From CAYLNH01 sp964384625 (lineage in GTDB: Bacteria; Verrucomicrobiota; Lentisphaeria; JABSQK01), in NCBI GenBank assembly GCA_964384625.1, contig CAYLNH010000015.1:1-51655 (forward strand): a DNA stretch of 51,655 bases, read 5' to 3'. Position numbers and translations under genes: made by a program. Positions 1-7,028 of the stretch are shown here, one piece after another (positions within the stretch are counted from its first letter, which is position 1; each line of letters begins with the position of its first letter). The notes beneath the pieces were generated by a model, which saw only the letters and a program-made list of their open reading frames with translations, was not told the DNA's origin and made no database searches.

Positions 1-18
1 TGGGAAGCCGGCTTCCCA
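1..18. repeat. Perfect 18-bp palindrome at window edge
   Basis: TGGGAAGCCGGCTTCCCA is its own reverse complement. It is cut by the window edge, so the full arm length is unknown. The right flank (GCGC) would extend the palindrome if the left flank matches. It resembles the dispersed palindromic repeats seen elsewhere in the window. Confidence 0.5.
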
Positions 19-252
19 GCGCCCGAAAAGCAGGATCGTGGGGCCGTCTCCTTCCTTAATGAACTCATTCACCGGACCGACGAGCGACCCGGGGTCGAGC
101 GAAGAATGGCGCTGAATTACGACGTGCTTGCGACGTTTGGCCGCCGGTGGCTGGACTGGCGAACGTTCTGCGTTATGGTGCGGCTCTTGCCACAACACGA
201 AGGGATGACCTACAGAACTGACATGGTAAGTGCTCGACAAACCACGTTTTGA
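1..252. other. Window-edge stretch, possibly the end of a cut gene
   Basis: Both strands stay open here in the same codon phase. The plus frame 1 runs from the edge to a TGA at 250-252. The minus frame runs from about 306 (an ATG at 306-304, a GTG at 198-196) leftwards out of the window. The minus reading ends in a hydrophobic, protein-like stretch (PTILLFGRWEAGFP). Third-position GC is only slightly higher in the plus frame by my count (about 65 versus 61 percent), so neither strand wins. The first 18 bases are a perfect palindrome, which could also be a repeat copy rather than coding DNA. I cannot assign a product. Confidence 0.25.
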
Positions 253-613
253 GACGTTCCCGGCTCCACGGGCCTTGCCCCCGTGGTCCGAAGATTCGTC
301 CGGCATGGGAGCAATCGTTTCCCCTGCTTCCCCGCACCAGCGGGGCAGACGGGGGGCACTGGCGGAAATATCCAATACATCAACAGAGGAACGCCCAATG
401 TCCAAGGGCGGAAACCAGACGCACATTCGTCGGTTGGACATTCAGCCGCGTTGGAGCCCTGCATCACCGGCAGACGGGCGCGGTCGAGTACTTACGAGGG
501 CTTACCTCCCGGGGTAAGCCCTCGATTACTGCCCTTCTTGGCCCTGAGTCCCGACTCTCAAGAGGTCGGGAACCTGCGGTCCTTGCGGATCTGTCACCGG
601 TATGAAGTCCGCA

Positions 614-681
614 CACCTCCCCTGTTTTTCCGCCGCTCCGGCGTGCCGGCCGGAGCGGCGGAAAAACGGGAACTGGAGGTG
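614..681. repeat. Long near-perfect hairpin (about 29 bp of stem)
   Basis: Bases 625-642 pair perfectly with 649-666 around the 6-base loop GTGCCG. The stem continues through 621-624/667-670 with one G-T wobble. After a 4-base bulge (AACT, 671-674) a further 7 bp pair (CACCTCC 614-620 with GGAGGTG 675-681). The AAAAA/TTTTT segment inside the stem would give a U-run when read in either direction. A bidirectional terminator is possible, but the stem is far longer than usual for one. Confidence 0.7.
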
Positions 682-797
682 GCCGTCTGGTGTAGGTGAC
701 CGATCCTGAAACTCCGCACCGTAAAGGTGCGGGATCTCGAGGCAGAATGAATGCAGAGGGCAGCAGACGAGGGTTTACCTCCCGGGCTGCCGGTTGG

Positions 798-826
798 TTG
801 ACAACTACAGGGCTGCGTGGCACAGT
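798..826 (+). promoter_or_regulatory. Candidate promoter for efp-epmA
   Basis: A consensus -35 box TTGACA (798-803) is followed after 17 bp by CACAGT (821-826). The -10 box is poor (3 of 6) but is preceded by TG at 818-819, as in extended -10 promoters. It lies about 65 bp upstream of the efp start. This is inference from sequence only. Confidence 0.35.
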
Positions 827-890
827 AGCGCCCGCAAATCGCCGTCGGCGGTTTCTGAGCACCTGTAATCCATACCTTCAGGAGTGTTTT

Positions 891-1457
891 ATGTATACCA
901 CATCCGACTTGCGCAAAGGCTTGAAGCTCGAGCTTGACGACGAGCCGTGGCTGATTACCGATTTCGATTTTATGAAGCCCGGGAAAGGTCAGGCGATCTA
1001 CCGTTGCAAGCTCAAGAACATGCTGGACGGCCGGACCATGGAACGGAGCTGGCGGTCCAACGATCGGTTCAACAAACCCGATCTGCGCGAACGCGAGTAT
1101 ATCTACGCTTACTACGACGGCTCCAACTACGTCTTCAGCGACAACGAGACCTACGAGGAAGTGATCATCGGCGAGAAGGCACTGGGCGACCAGGTGAACT
1201 TCCTGGTGGAGAACGCGGAGTGCTCGATCCTGTTCTTCCGCGAAACGCCGATCGAGGTGACACTGCCGGTGTTCATCGAAAAAGAGGTCACGGAGACGGA
1301 GCCCGGGGTCCGCGGGGACACGGCCACGAACGTGACCAAGCCGGCGAAGATCGAGACCGGCTACGAATTGCAGGTCCCGCTGTTCATCAACCAGGGCGAC
1401 ACGATCAAGATCGACACGCGCAACGGCGAGTACGTCGAACGTGTCAGCAAAGGTTGA
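891..1457 (+). CDS. efp: Elongation factor P
   Basis: Translation elongation factor that binds between the ribosomal P and E sites and relieves stalling at polyproline stretches. The 188-aa length is normal for the family. The three beta-barrel architecture is recognisable: the KOW-like N-terminal domain (1-65), the middle OB domain (66-128) and the C-terminal OB domain ending in the family signature GEYVERV. The modification loop reads KPGKGQA. Lys32 is equivalent to the lysine that receives beta-lysine in Escherichia coli (Lys34), which fits the EpmA-type gene next door. The start at 891 is set by AGGAG at 880-884, 6 bases upstream. The frame stays open for 195 bp further upstream, but that part is not EF-P. 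The end overlaps the next gene by 17 nt. Confidence 0.97.
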   Translation: MYTTSDLRKGLKLELDDEPWLITDFDFMKPGKGQAIYRCKLKNMLDGRTMERSWRSNDRFNKPDLREREYIYAYYDGSNYVFSDNETYEEVIIGEKALGDQVNFLVENAECSILFFRETPIEVTLPVFIEKEVTETEPGVRGDTATNVTKPAKIETGYELQVPLFINQGDTIKIDTRNGEYVERVSKG

Positions 1458-2304
1458 TACGCTCCGGCGGCGTGACGCTCTGCTGCAGGCGGTCCGCGAT
1501 TTTTTCGGCGGCCACGGCTTTATCGAGGTGACGACCCCGGTCGTGCTTGCGGCGCCGGCGCTGGAAGACTATATCGACGCAATTCCTGTTGCTTCCGGCG
1601 GTTGGTTGCGAACATCTCCCGAATTGCAGATGAAACAGCTCGTGGCGGCCGGACATTCCCGCATCTTCCAGCTTGGCCCGTGTTTTCGCGCCGGCGAGCA
1701 CGGCCGGCGCCACCGCGAAGAATTCACCATGCTGGAGTGGTATCAGGCGGGGGCCGACTACAGCGATTTGATCCCTTTCACCGATGCCCTGGTCCGGCAT
1801 GCCGCGGCGGCGGTGGATTCGCCGTTGGACCTGCAGGCGCAGGAGGTCCTTGGCGTTGCCGAGGCATTTCATCGAATCGCGGGGGTCTCGGTCCAGGAGG
1901 TCCTGGCTGCCGACCGTTTTGAGGAGGTGCTGGTGGATGCGGTCGAACCCGGGCTCCCGCAGGATCGACCCGTGTTTCTGCGGGACTATCCGGCGGCCCA
2001 CGCGGCCCTGGCCCGGCGGCAGCCGGGGAACCCGAACCTGGCGGAACGCTGGGAATTATACCTGGGCGGCCTCGAGCTGGCCAATGCCTACTCGGAACTG
2101 ACCGATCCGGTCGAACAACGCCGCCGGTTCGAAGCGACAGCGGCCCGCCGCGCGGCTGCCGGCCGCGCGGTCTATCCCATCGACGAGGCGTTCCTGGCGG
2201 CTCTGGCACACCTGCCGCCGACCGCCGGCTGTGCCCTGGGCGTCGACCGGCTGCTGATGGCGCTGCTGCAGGTGTCGGACATCGCCGACGTGCGGGCGGA
2301 ATAG
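1441..2304 (+). CDS. epmA: EF-P--(R)-beta-lysine ligase, EpmA/GenX/PoxA type
   Basis: A class II lysyl-tRNA-synthetase-like ligase lacking the tRNA anticodon-binding domain. Family members attach beta-lysine to the loop lysine of EF-P. At 287 aa it is somewhat shorter than the E. coli enzyme (325 aa). Class II motifs are visible: motif 1 around GFIEVTTPVV (about 28-37), motif 2 as CFRAGEHGRRHREEFTMLEW (81-100) and motif 3 as CALGVDRLLMAL near the C-terminus. The start is a GTG at 1441 inside the last six codons of efp, so the two genes are translationally coupled and functionally paired. No epmB (lysine 2,3-aminomutase) gene lies in the window, so the beta-lysine source is not seen here. A stand-alone lysyl-tRNA synthetase is unlikely because the N-terminal OB domain is absent. 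Confidence 0.93.
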   Translation: MSAKVDTLRRRDALLQAVRDFFGGHGFIEVTTPVVLAAPALEDYIDAIPVASGGWLRTSPELQMKQLVAAGHSRIFQLGPCFRAGEHGRRHREEFTMLEWYQAGADYSDLIPFTDALVRHAAAAVDSPLDLQAQEVLGVAEAFHRIAGVSVQEVLAADRFEEVLVDAVEPGLPQDRPVFLRDYPAAHAALARRQPGNPNLAERWELYLGGLELANAYSELTDPVEQRRRFEATAARRAAAGRAVYPIDEAFLAALAHLPPTAGCALGVDRLLMALLQVSDIADVRAE

Positions 2305-2333
2305 CTGCCGGACCCGCCGCGAAAGAGTGCGGA

Positions 2334-2469
2334 ATCGGGTTTCTGTTCTTCCAGAAGAACCCCCAAGCTCAGCTTGGGGAGGATCTACACCTGGCGCGAA
2401 AAGGGCACGAGATCGGGTTCCTGCTTTCCGAGAAGAGACCCCAAGCTCAGCTTGGGGAGGATCTATACC
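2334..2469 (+). repeat. Repeat family A: two tandem hairpin elements
   Basis: Two copies (2334-2391 and 2412-2469) share the order ATCGGGTTYCTG, a small stem, the palindrome CCCCAAGCTCAGCTTGGGG (2361-2379 and 2439-2457), then AGGATCTAYACC. They are 78 bp apart. Two more copies lie in reverse orientation at 5035-5150. Each palindrome can form a 7-9 bp hairpin. Confidence 0.85.
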
Positions 2470-2691
2470 CCCTTCAGTTCAACCGGCACACCGGAAATTC
2501 CGGCGCAAAGGGCGGGAGAGTCGGGGCAAAGGCGAAACTGAAGGGAAGCTGACACTCCCCCGGCACGGCCAGGGGGGATCTTTTCGCGGGAGATGTATCC
2601 AGAGCATTTTTGCAGAACTGTGGCCACGAATCCAGCAGAACCGACTGCAACGCCTTCAGCGTTGATGCTTAGGGGTTGCATCAAAATAACC

Positions 2692-2819
2692 TTTACAGTT
2701 GACCGCCGGAGGCTCTTGGTTCTCTCGAACAATGCCTACGTTTTTCCCTTCTCAGATAATTCATTATCTACGTCAGTCACGCCTTGGCCTTGTCCGAGAT
2801 AACTCAAGCCAACTGTAAA
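2692..2819. repeat. 128-bp segment with 10-bp terminal inverted repeats
   Basis: TTTACAGTTG (2692-2701) is matched by CAACTGTAAA (2810-2819). Inside lies the AT palindrome AGATAAT-TC-ATTATCT (2754-2769). The segment is AT-richer than its flanks and has no frame longer than about 70 codons that looks real. It is MITE-like in shape, but no target-site duplication is obvious, so the call is tentative. Confidence 0.35.
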
Positions 2820-2884
2820 CTTTATTTCTCTACAGCCCCTTATTGCCAGGTATCCTGGGGTAGGCCTCGCCAACCCCAGGCACA

Positions 2885-2988
2885 ATCACGCCTTCAGCGT
2901 GAGGAGTGGCGGCTACAGAAAAACCAGCTATAGCGTGAAACGCTGAAGACGATCACGCCTTCAGCGTGAGGAGTGGCGGCTACAGAAA
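2885..2988 (+). repeat. Repeat family B: 37-bp direct repeat with hairpin head
   Basis: The same 37 bases occur at 2885-2921 and 2952-2988, starting with the hairpin CACGC-CTTCA-GCGTG and followed by AGGAGTGGCGGCTACAGAAA. A related hairpin, CAACGC-CTTCA-GCGTTG, stands at 2648-2664. Its loop is identical and its stem is longer by one A-T pair. The spacer between the two copies carries its own AGCGT-GAA-ACGCT stem (2932-2944). Confidence 0.85.
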
Positions 2989-3138
2989 GAATGCTGCTGC
3001 GCGCAAACTCTTCTGGAGACCTCCACGGCGGAAGGCCGTGGGGGGCGTCGCGGCTGGTGCAACTGCAGCCGCCGCGGCGGACAGGCCGGGGGGGGCCGAC
3101 GGGGTTGCCGGCAATCCCGGTTGCCCGGGGCGCGGTCG

Positions 3139-3954
3139 CTACCGCGGTCGGTTGGGGAGTTCGGACACGCCAAGGTAGTCGGTGCCGCCGAAGATCTTCT
3201 CATTCTTCTCGGCGATCTCGTCGACATTGTCCGGCGTAATCAAGAAGTACTGCTTGGAGAATGTGTCGCCTTCCAGCACGATGCCTTCGTAGTTGCCGTT
3301 GCCCTCGCGGCGACAGAGGGCGGCGGAGACGACGCCGGTTTTGATGGCGTTGCGCAGTCCGGTCGGCCGGACGTTGACCAGCACGAGGCTCGGCACTTCG
3401 TTGCCCTTGCGGGCGTCTTTCCAGTACTTCATGCCGCCGGCGCCGGGCGGCAGCCCGGCCAGCGAGAGAACGACATTGCACATCGGGCTGTTCTCGATGA
3501 TGCTGTCGAATTTCTGCGGGGTAAACGCCGCGGCCGGATCCACGCCTTCAACGGTTCTCAGGGTTACCGCGCTGAGTCTGGCTTTCCCGTTCAATCCTTC
3601 AGACAGCCCCTTGCTGCGGGCCTCGGCCAAACCAACGGCAACCGGGTCCTTGGACGGCGGGTAGGAGATCACCAGCACGTTGGCGCCGGGATGACGTTCG
3701 GCAATCTGTTCGCCAATTGCCTTATAGGCGAAATACTGGAAACGCTCCTCGTTATCTACGCCGCTCGGCAGCAGCAGGCCGGGGGCGAAGGCGAGAATCA
3801 AAGCGAAGACAGCAAAAAGAATGGTGACAAAACCTGTGCCGACGGCGATGGCCTGCATCTTCTTTGCTGCAGTTGCGCGAGCCTGAAGAAAGGCCCAGAA
3901 CGCAATGCCGCCGAACACGATCAGGCCGCCGTAGGCAATAAGGGTAAATGTCAT
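3139..3954 (-). CDS. Membrane-anchored protein of unknown function
   Basis: 271 aa. I do not recognise the family. Two strongly hydrophobic segments (about residues 3-24 and 38-60) anchor the N-terminus. The remaining 200 residues form a soluble domain with a regular alternation of strands (VLVISYPPSKDP, VVLSLAGLPPG, SLVLVNVRP), suggestive of a Rossmann-like or periplasmic-binding-like fold. The start at 3954 is chosen because GGAG lies 7-10 bases upstream and the protein then opens directly with the first membrane helix. An in-frame start 36 codons upstream would add an unlikely leader. It is convergent with epmA, and the pseudopilin gene follows divergently 170 bp away. No operon partner is visible. 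Confidence 0.75.
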   Translation of the reverse strand: MTFTLIAYGGLIVFGGIAFWAFLQARATAAKKMQAIAVGTGFVTILFAVFALILAFAPGLLLPSGVDNEERFQYFAYKAIGEQIAERHPGANVLVISYPPSKDPVAVGLAEARSKGLSEGLNGKARLSAVTLRTVEGVDPAAAFTPQKFDSIIENSPMCNVVLSLAGLPPGAGGMKYWKDARKGNEVPSLVLVNVRPTGLRNAIKTGVVSAALCRREGNGNYEGIVLEGDTFSKQYFLITPDNVDEIAEKNEKIFGGTDYLGVSELPNRPR

Positions 3955-4124
3955 CGCGAATCTCCAATAAGTGTAGGGTTCCGTCCTGCCGTAATATATT
4001 GAAATCATCGGACCCAACAAGCAGATCTTGAAATTGCCGTGAGGATTTGCTATCCTGACCACAAGAGACGGAATTGGAAAACAGACCCGCTTGCAAAGGG
4101 ACGGAAACCCCGGGAGACATCAAT

Positions 4125-4949
4125 ATGAACCGACGTCACTGCGTGTATACGCTTATCGAATTGCTGGTTACCATCAGCATCATCTCGATCATGGCCGCCA
4201 TGTTGTTGCCGGCTTTGTCGCGAGCCCGCGAGAAAGGGCAACGCGGCTTGTGCCTGTCGAACCTGAAACAACAGGCTCTGGCCTTCAAGATGTACTCCGA
4301 CGAGTTCGACCAGCATTTTCCCGACGGCATGGCCTGGCAGGATGTGACATATACGTCCGGCAAGGAACCGTTCCCGGGCACCACGAATGAGTGGAACGGC
4401 AATTACCCGTGGAACGTGGATCTGGCCAAGTATATGGATCACAGCGTCACCATCTGTCCGGCCGACGAAGCCCCGGCGAATATGAGCATGGTGAACGGTT
4501 CGCCGGGGGCGACGCTGAACACGTATCGGCCGTTCTTCGTCCGTCGGTTCGGCAGCGACCCGATTACCAGTTCACCGCCGGCATCCTATGCCGATGCTTC
4601 CTCCAAGTGGCCGATGAGCTATGTCAGCAACGTCTATCTGGGACCATTTTACACGCAGAACTACAACGGGATCAACCAGGACGACAACGTTGTGCATCCG
4701 GACAAATGCATCGTGTTGACCGAACAGGGCGGGGACGCCAACGGTGTCGGCGTATTCCATACATTCTTCGGCTTCGACGCGGGAACCCGCTGGCATAACG
4801 GCCGGCGGCATTACAAGGAACGCGGTCGCAACTTCTCGTTTGTCGACGGTCATGCCGAACACTGGCGCGACCCGACCTACAGCACCTTGCCCGGTGATAT
4901 TCGCCCGGCCTATGCTGACATCGGTCTGACCGATCTGCCGGCGGAATAA
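4125..4949 (+). CDS. Type II secretion/pilin-like pseudopilin with H-Xn-DG motif
   Basis: 274 aa. The N-terminus has a short basic leader (MNRRH) followed by a prepilin-type helix, TLIELLVTISIISIMAAMLL, with the essential Glu. The C-terminal end carries the DG box typical of the large pseudopilin-like families of Lentisphaerota and Planctomycetota, ending FVDGHAEHWR. Two oddities are visible. The residue before the aromatic position is Val, not the Gly that prepilin peptidase normally needs. The histidine-to-DG spacing is 11 residues rather than the usual 9. The start at 4125 is preceded by CGGGAGA (4111-4117); a longer in-frame start at 4074 is unlikely. No secretion-system genes are adjacent, as is common for these orphan pseudopilins. 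The role (cell surface or matrix protein) is inferred only. Confidence 0.85.
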   Translation: MNRRHCVYTLIELLVTISIISIMAAMLLPALSRAREKGQRGLCLSNLKQQALAFKMYSDEFDQHFPDGMAWQDVTYTSGKEPFPGTTNEWNGNYPWNVDLAKYMDHSVTICPADEAPANMSMVNGSPGATLNTYRPFFVRRFGSDPITSSPPASYADASSKWPMSYVSNVYLGPFYTQNYNGINQDDNVVHPDKCIVLTEQGGDANGVGVFHTFFGFDAGTRWHNGRRHYKERGRNFSFVDGHAEHWRDPTYSTLPGDIRPAYADIGLTDLPAE

Positions 4950-5034
4950 GCCCGGGCGCGCGGCTCGACAAGCAGGACAGGCAGTGTCTTTTCCGTGTAT
5001 GGGTCCCGGTTTGTGGTATGCCGGCTGAATTGAA

Positions 5035-5150
5035 GGGGTATGGATACTTCCCAGGTTGAGCTTGGGGTCTCTTCCCGGAAAGCAGGGACTTGATCGCCCC
5101 ACAGTTCTCGCGATCGGTGTAGATACTCCCGGAGAGCAGAAAACCTGATC
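5035..5150 (-). repeat. Repeat family A: two inverted copies, one without its hairpin
   Basis: Read on the minus strand, 5095-5035 matches the tandem element at 2412-2469 through CTGCTTTCCGGGAAGAGACC, although its terminal palindrome is decayed. The copy at 5150-5116 keeps both flanks (ATCAGGTTTTCTG and GTATCTACACC) but lacks the CCCCAAGCTCAGCTTGGGG module entirely, as if precisely deleted or never acquired. Confidence 0.7.
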
Positions 5151-5170
5151 CGCCGCCCTTTTTGCGGCGG
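5150..5170 (-). terminator. Hairpin just downstream of trpD
   Basis: CCGCCGC (5150-5156) pairs with GCGGCGG (5164-5170) around a 7-base loop, starting 7 bp past the trpD stop. There is no U-run beyond the stem, so intrinsic termination is uncertain. Confidence 0.4.
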
Positions 5171-5176
5171 GTGTAT

Positions 5177-6190
5177 CTATCGGTTCGTAAAGGCGACGAG
5201 CTCGTCCAGTTTCTGTTTGGCTTTGCCGTCGTCCACCGATGCGCTTGCCAGTTCAAACGCCTGTTCGAAGGTCTCCACAATGCCCTCCACATAAATGCCC
5301 GCGGCGGCGTTCATCAACGCCACGTTGCGCTTCGGGCCATCGGCGCCGACCAGGAGGTCTTTGATGATCTGCGCGTTGTCTTCCGGTTCGCCGCCTTTCA
5401 GGTCGGCGGCAGTGCAGTACTCGCCCATGTACGGCCGCGGGTCAAATTCACGGCTTTCGATGTCGTCGCCCTTCAGCTCGACGACCAGCGTGTTGTCCGT
5501 GCCGGTAATCTCGTCCAATCCATCTTTGCCGTGAACAACCATGGCGCGGTCGGTCCCCAGTTCCCGCAGCACTCTGGCGTACACATCGGTCAGTTTGGCA
5601 TCGAAAACGCCGAGAACAAGGGCATTGGCGCCGGCGGGATTGGTCAGCGGTCCGAGCATGTTGAAAATGGTTCGCACTTGCAGTTCGCGGCGCGGACCGA
5701 TCGCGTGTTTCATCGCGCCGTGCAGCATTGGTGCAAAAAGGAAACCGACACCGACTTCCTGGACACAGGCGCCGATTCTGTCGGCCGGCAACTCGATGTT
5801 GACTCCGAGAGCCTTCAAGACATCGGCACTGCCGCACTTGCTCGAGACGGAACGGTTGCCGTGTTTCGCCAGTTTGACGCCGGCGCCCGCGGCAATGAAC
5901 ATCGCCGCAGTGGAAACGTTGAATGTATGTGCCCCGTCGCCGCCGGTCCCAACGATATCAACCACCGGCGGACCACCGGCATCCACCGGCGTTGCATGCC
6001 GCCGCATCGAGGCCGCCGCCGCCGCCACTTCTTCAATCGTTTCCCCTTTCATCCGCAACGCCACCAGCAGACCCGCCACCTGCGCCGGCGTACACGCACC
6101 GTCCATGACGGCGTCCATGACCTCGGTCATCGCGGCGGCACCCAAGTTCTCCCGCTGAATCAGTTTCTCCAGAATCTCTCGATATTGCAT
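5177..6190 (-). CDS. trpD: Anthranilate phosphoribosyltransferase
   Basis: Transfers the phosphoribosyl group of PRPP to anthranilate, the second committed step of tryptophan synthesis. 337 aa, normal length. Family motifs are intact: the PRPP/anthranilate loop GTGGDGAHTFNVST (about 81-94), KHGNRSVSSKCGSADVLKAL (about 109-128), and the metal/PRPP region around DGLDEIT. The start at 6190 is favoured by GGGAAG a few bases upstream and by alignment to the usual N-terminus; a TTG five codons upstream is possible. No other trp gene is near, so it is an orphan. A nucleoside phosphorylase is excluded by the GTGGDG and KHGNR motifs. Confidence 0.96.
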   Translation of the reverse strand: MQYREILEKLIQRENLGAAAMTEVMDAVMDGACTPAQVAGLLVALRMKGETIEEVAAAAASMRRHATPVDAGGPPVVDIVGTGGDGAHTFNVSTAAMFIAAGAGVKLAKHGNRSVSSKCGSADVLKALGVNIELPADRIGACVQEVGVGFLFAPMLHGAMKHAIGPRRELQVRTIFNMLGPLTNPAGANALVLGVFDAKLTDVYARVLRELGTDRAMVVHGKDGLDEITGTDNTLVVELKGDDIESREFDPRPYMGEYCTAADLKGGEPEDNAQIIKDLLVGADGPKRNVALMNAAAGIYVEGIVETFEQAFELASASVDDGKAKQKLDELVAFTNR

Positions 6191-7028
6191 CCTGCTTCTT
6201 CCCAATCAAAAGTTGATAAGCGGCTGATAACGTGCGTGTATCGGCACTGTTTTCAAATCTGATCGTCATTCTCCCGTCGAGTTGCTCCGCCGGAGAAGCC
6301 CGCCGCATTGGCGGCAGTTCATCGCCCGAGACCGGCGGCGTTTTTTCGCAACACCTTAGTTTTGAGCCTGAGAACACTGCGGCAAAACGTCGCCGAAATG
6401 TCAATAACTTTGACAAGAACTCTCCGTTTGAGGAAATTCGGCCTCGCGAGGAAACAGCAGTTTCTTCATTCTTTGCAAGTCCTTTCTTCAGAAAATCCAT
6501 CCTTTCCGCAGGCTTGCCAAAGGATTATCGGTAAATTGCCGAAGATTGCCGACCCGCCGGTTTGAACTCAGAACATTACGCTGCCTCATGATTCTGGCAT
6601 CAAACCTGCCTCTTGTGCTGCAACGCTGTTGAAACCGCCGGATCCCTTAACCATTCTTCATTGGTTTCAGTTTTTTTGCTTGCGGGCAACCTGTCTGCCT
6701 GTTGTCAACAACCTGTTAATAACTTCTGTTGATAATTAACTGACAGTTTTGCCGGTGTTTTTTCCACTTGTTATGGGTTTTCGGTTGCTGTCGTAATCCG
6801 CCTGTATTTCTTGAGATAGGGAATCGATCAACATATTGACAGGCCTTATTACGATTACTTCTATTTCTTTCTTTTCTTATTCTTCCAAGAGCTGTAGGCA
6901 ACCAACAGATCCGGGCGTTGCAGCAGTCGGGAAAAACTTGGGCAATTCCCGATGGCAAATGCCTGCGAACCCTGTACTGTATCGGCTCATACACAGGGTG
7001 AAACTTCGAACGGAAGGAACGATAGCGC
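6191..7028. other. AT-richer spacer between trpD and dnaN
   Basis: These 838 bp separate divergent trpD and dnaN and hold no convincing gene. The half nearest dnaN is clearly AT-richer than the window average, with short T-runs (for example 6671-6677 and 6757-6763). It contains the DnaA-box-like cluster listed separately, a further 9-mer rc TTATCAACT at 6211-6219, and a TTGACA at 6837-6842 with only a weak TTCTAT 17 bp downstream. It is probably the dnaN promoter region and possibly part of a replication origin. Confidence 0.5.
6700..6768 (-). promoter_or_regulatory. DnaA-box-like cluster upstream of dnaN
   Basis: On the minus strand the 9-mers TTATCAACA (6735-6727), TTATTAACA (6722-6714) and TTGACAACA (6708-6700) follow one another every 13-14 bp. 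The first differs from the consensus TTATCCACA at one position, the second at two. A plus-strand TTTTCCACT (6760-6768) matches 7 of 9. Such an array in an AT-rich gap next to dnaN fits DnaA control of dnaN or an origin segment. No dnaA gene is in the window. Confidence 0.4.

Larger units (their letters stand above)
253..890. other. Hairpin-dense intergenic region upstream of efp
   Basis: No convincing reading frame is present in about 640 bp. Instead there is a series of strong inverted repeats: 266-272/280-286 (CCACGGG), 330-335/340-345 (CCCCGC), 495-506/513-524 (a perfect 12-bp stem), 550-555/565-570 (CCCGAC), 614-681 (very long, listed separately), 714-720/726-732 (CCGCACC) and 759-764/786-791 (GGCAGC). 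A 20-base word, ACGAGGGYTTACCTCCCGGG, occurs twice (494-513 and 767-786) with one difference. I compared the region by eye with RNase P RNA and tmRNA hallmarks and saw neither. It may be a cluster of mobile palindromic repeats or one large structured RNA. Confidence 0.5.
2305..3138. other. Repeat-rich intergenic region, no gene seen
   Basis: This 834-bp gap between epmA and a convergent membrane-protein gene holds no credible frame. It contains two tandem copies of a 58-bp hairpin element (2334-2469), a 128-bp segment bounded by 10-bp inverted repeats (2692-2819), a 16-bp AT palindrome (2754-2769) and an 8-bp stem 2854-2861/2873-2880. It also has three CTTCA-loop hairpins (2648-2664, 2887-2901, 2954-2968) and a stem CCACGGC 3023-3029/3035-3041. 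The 2590-2870 part is visibly more AT-rich than its surroundings. Confidence 0.7.

Noticed and set aside
696..890. A longer efp start extending 65 codons upstream
   Set aside because: The extension crosses several hairpins, is Arg/Gly-rich and unlike EF-P. A good ribosome binding site precedes the ATG at 891.
253..890. RNase P RNA or tmRNA
   Set aside because: I looked for the conserved GAGGAAAGTC-type core of RNase P and the tRNA-like ends of tmRNA and found neither.
2593..2802. Small plus-strand gene in the repeat-rich gap
   Set aside because: It has no ribosome binding site, runs through a CTTCA hairpin and the inverted-repeat element, and has no recognisable sequence.
6033..6500. A 155-codon minus-strand frame overlapping the start of trpD
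   Set aside because: The part inside trpD is in the wrong frame and the rest has no protein-like character.
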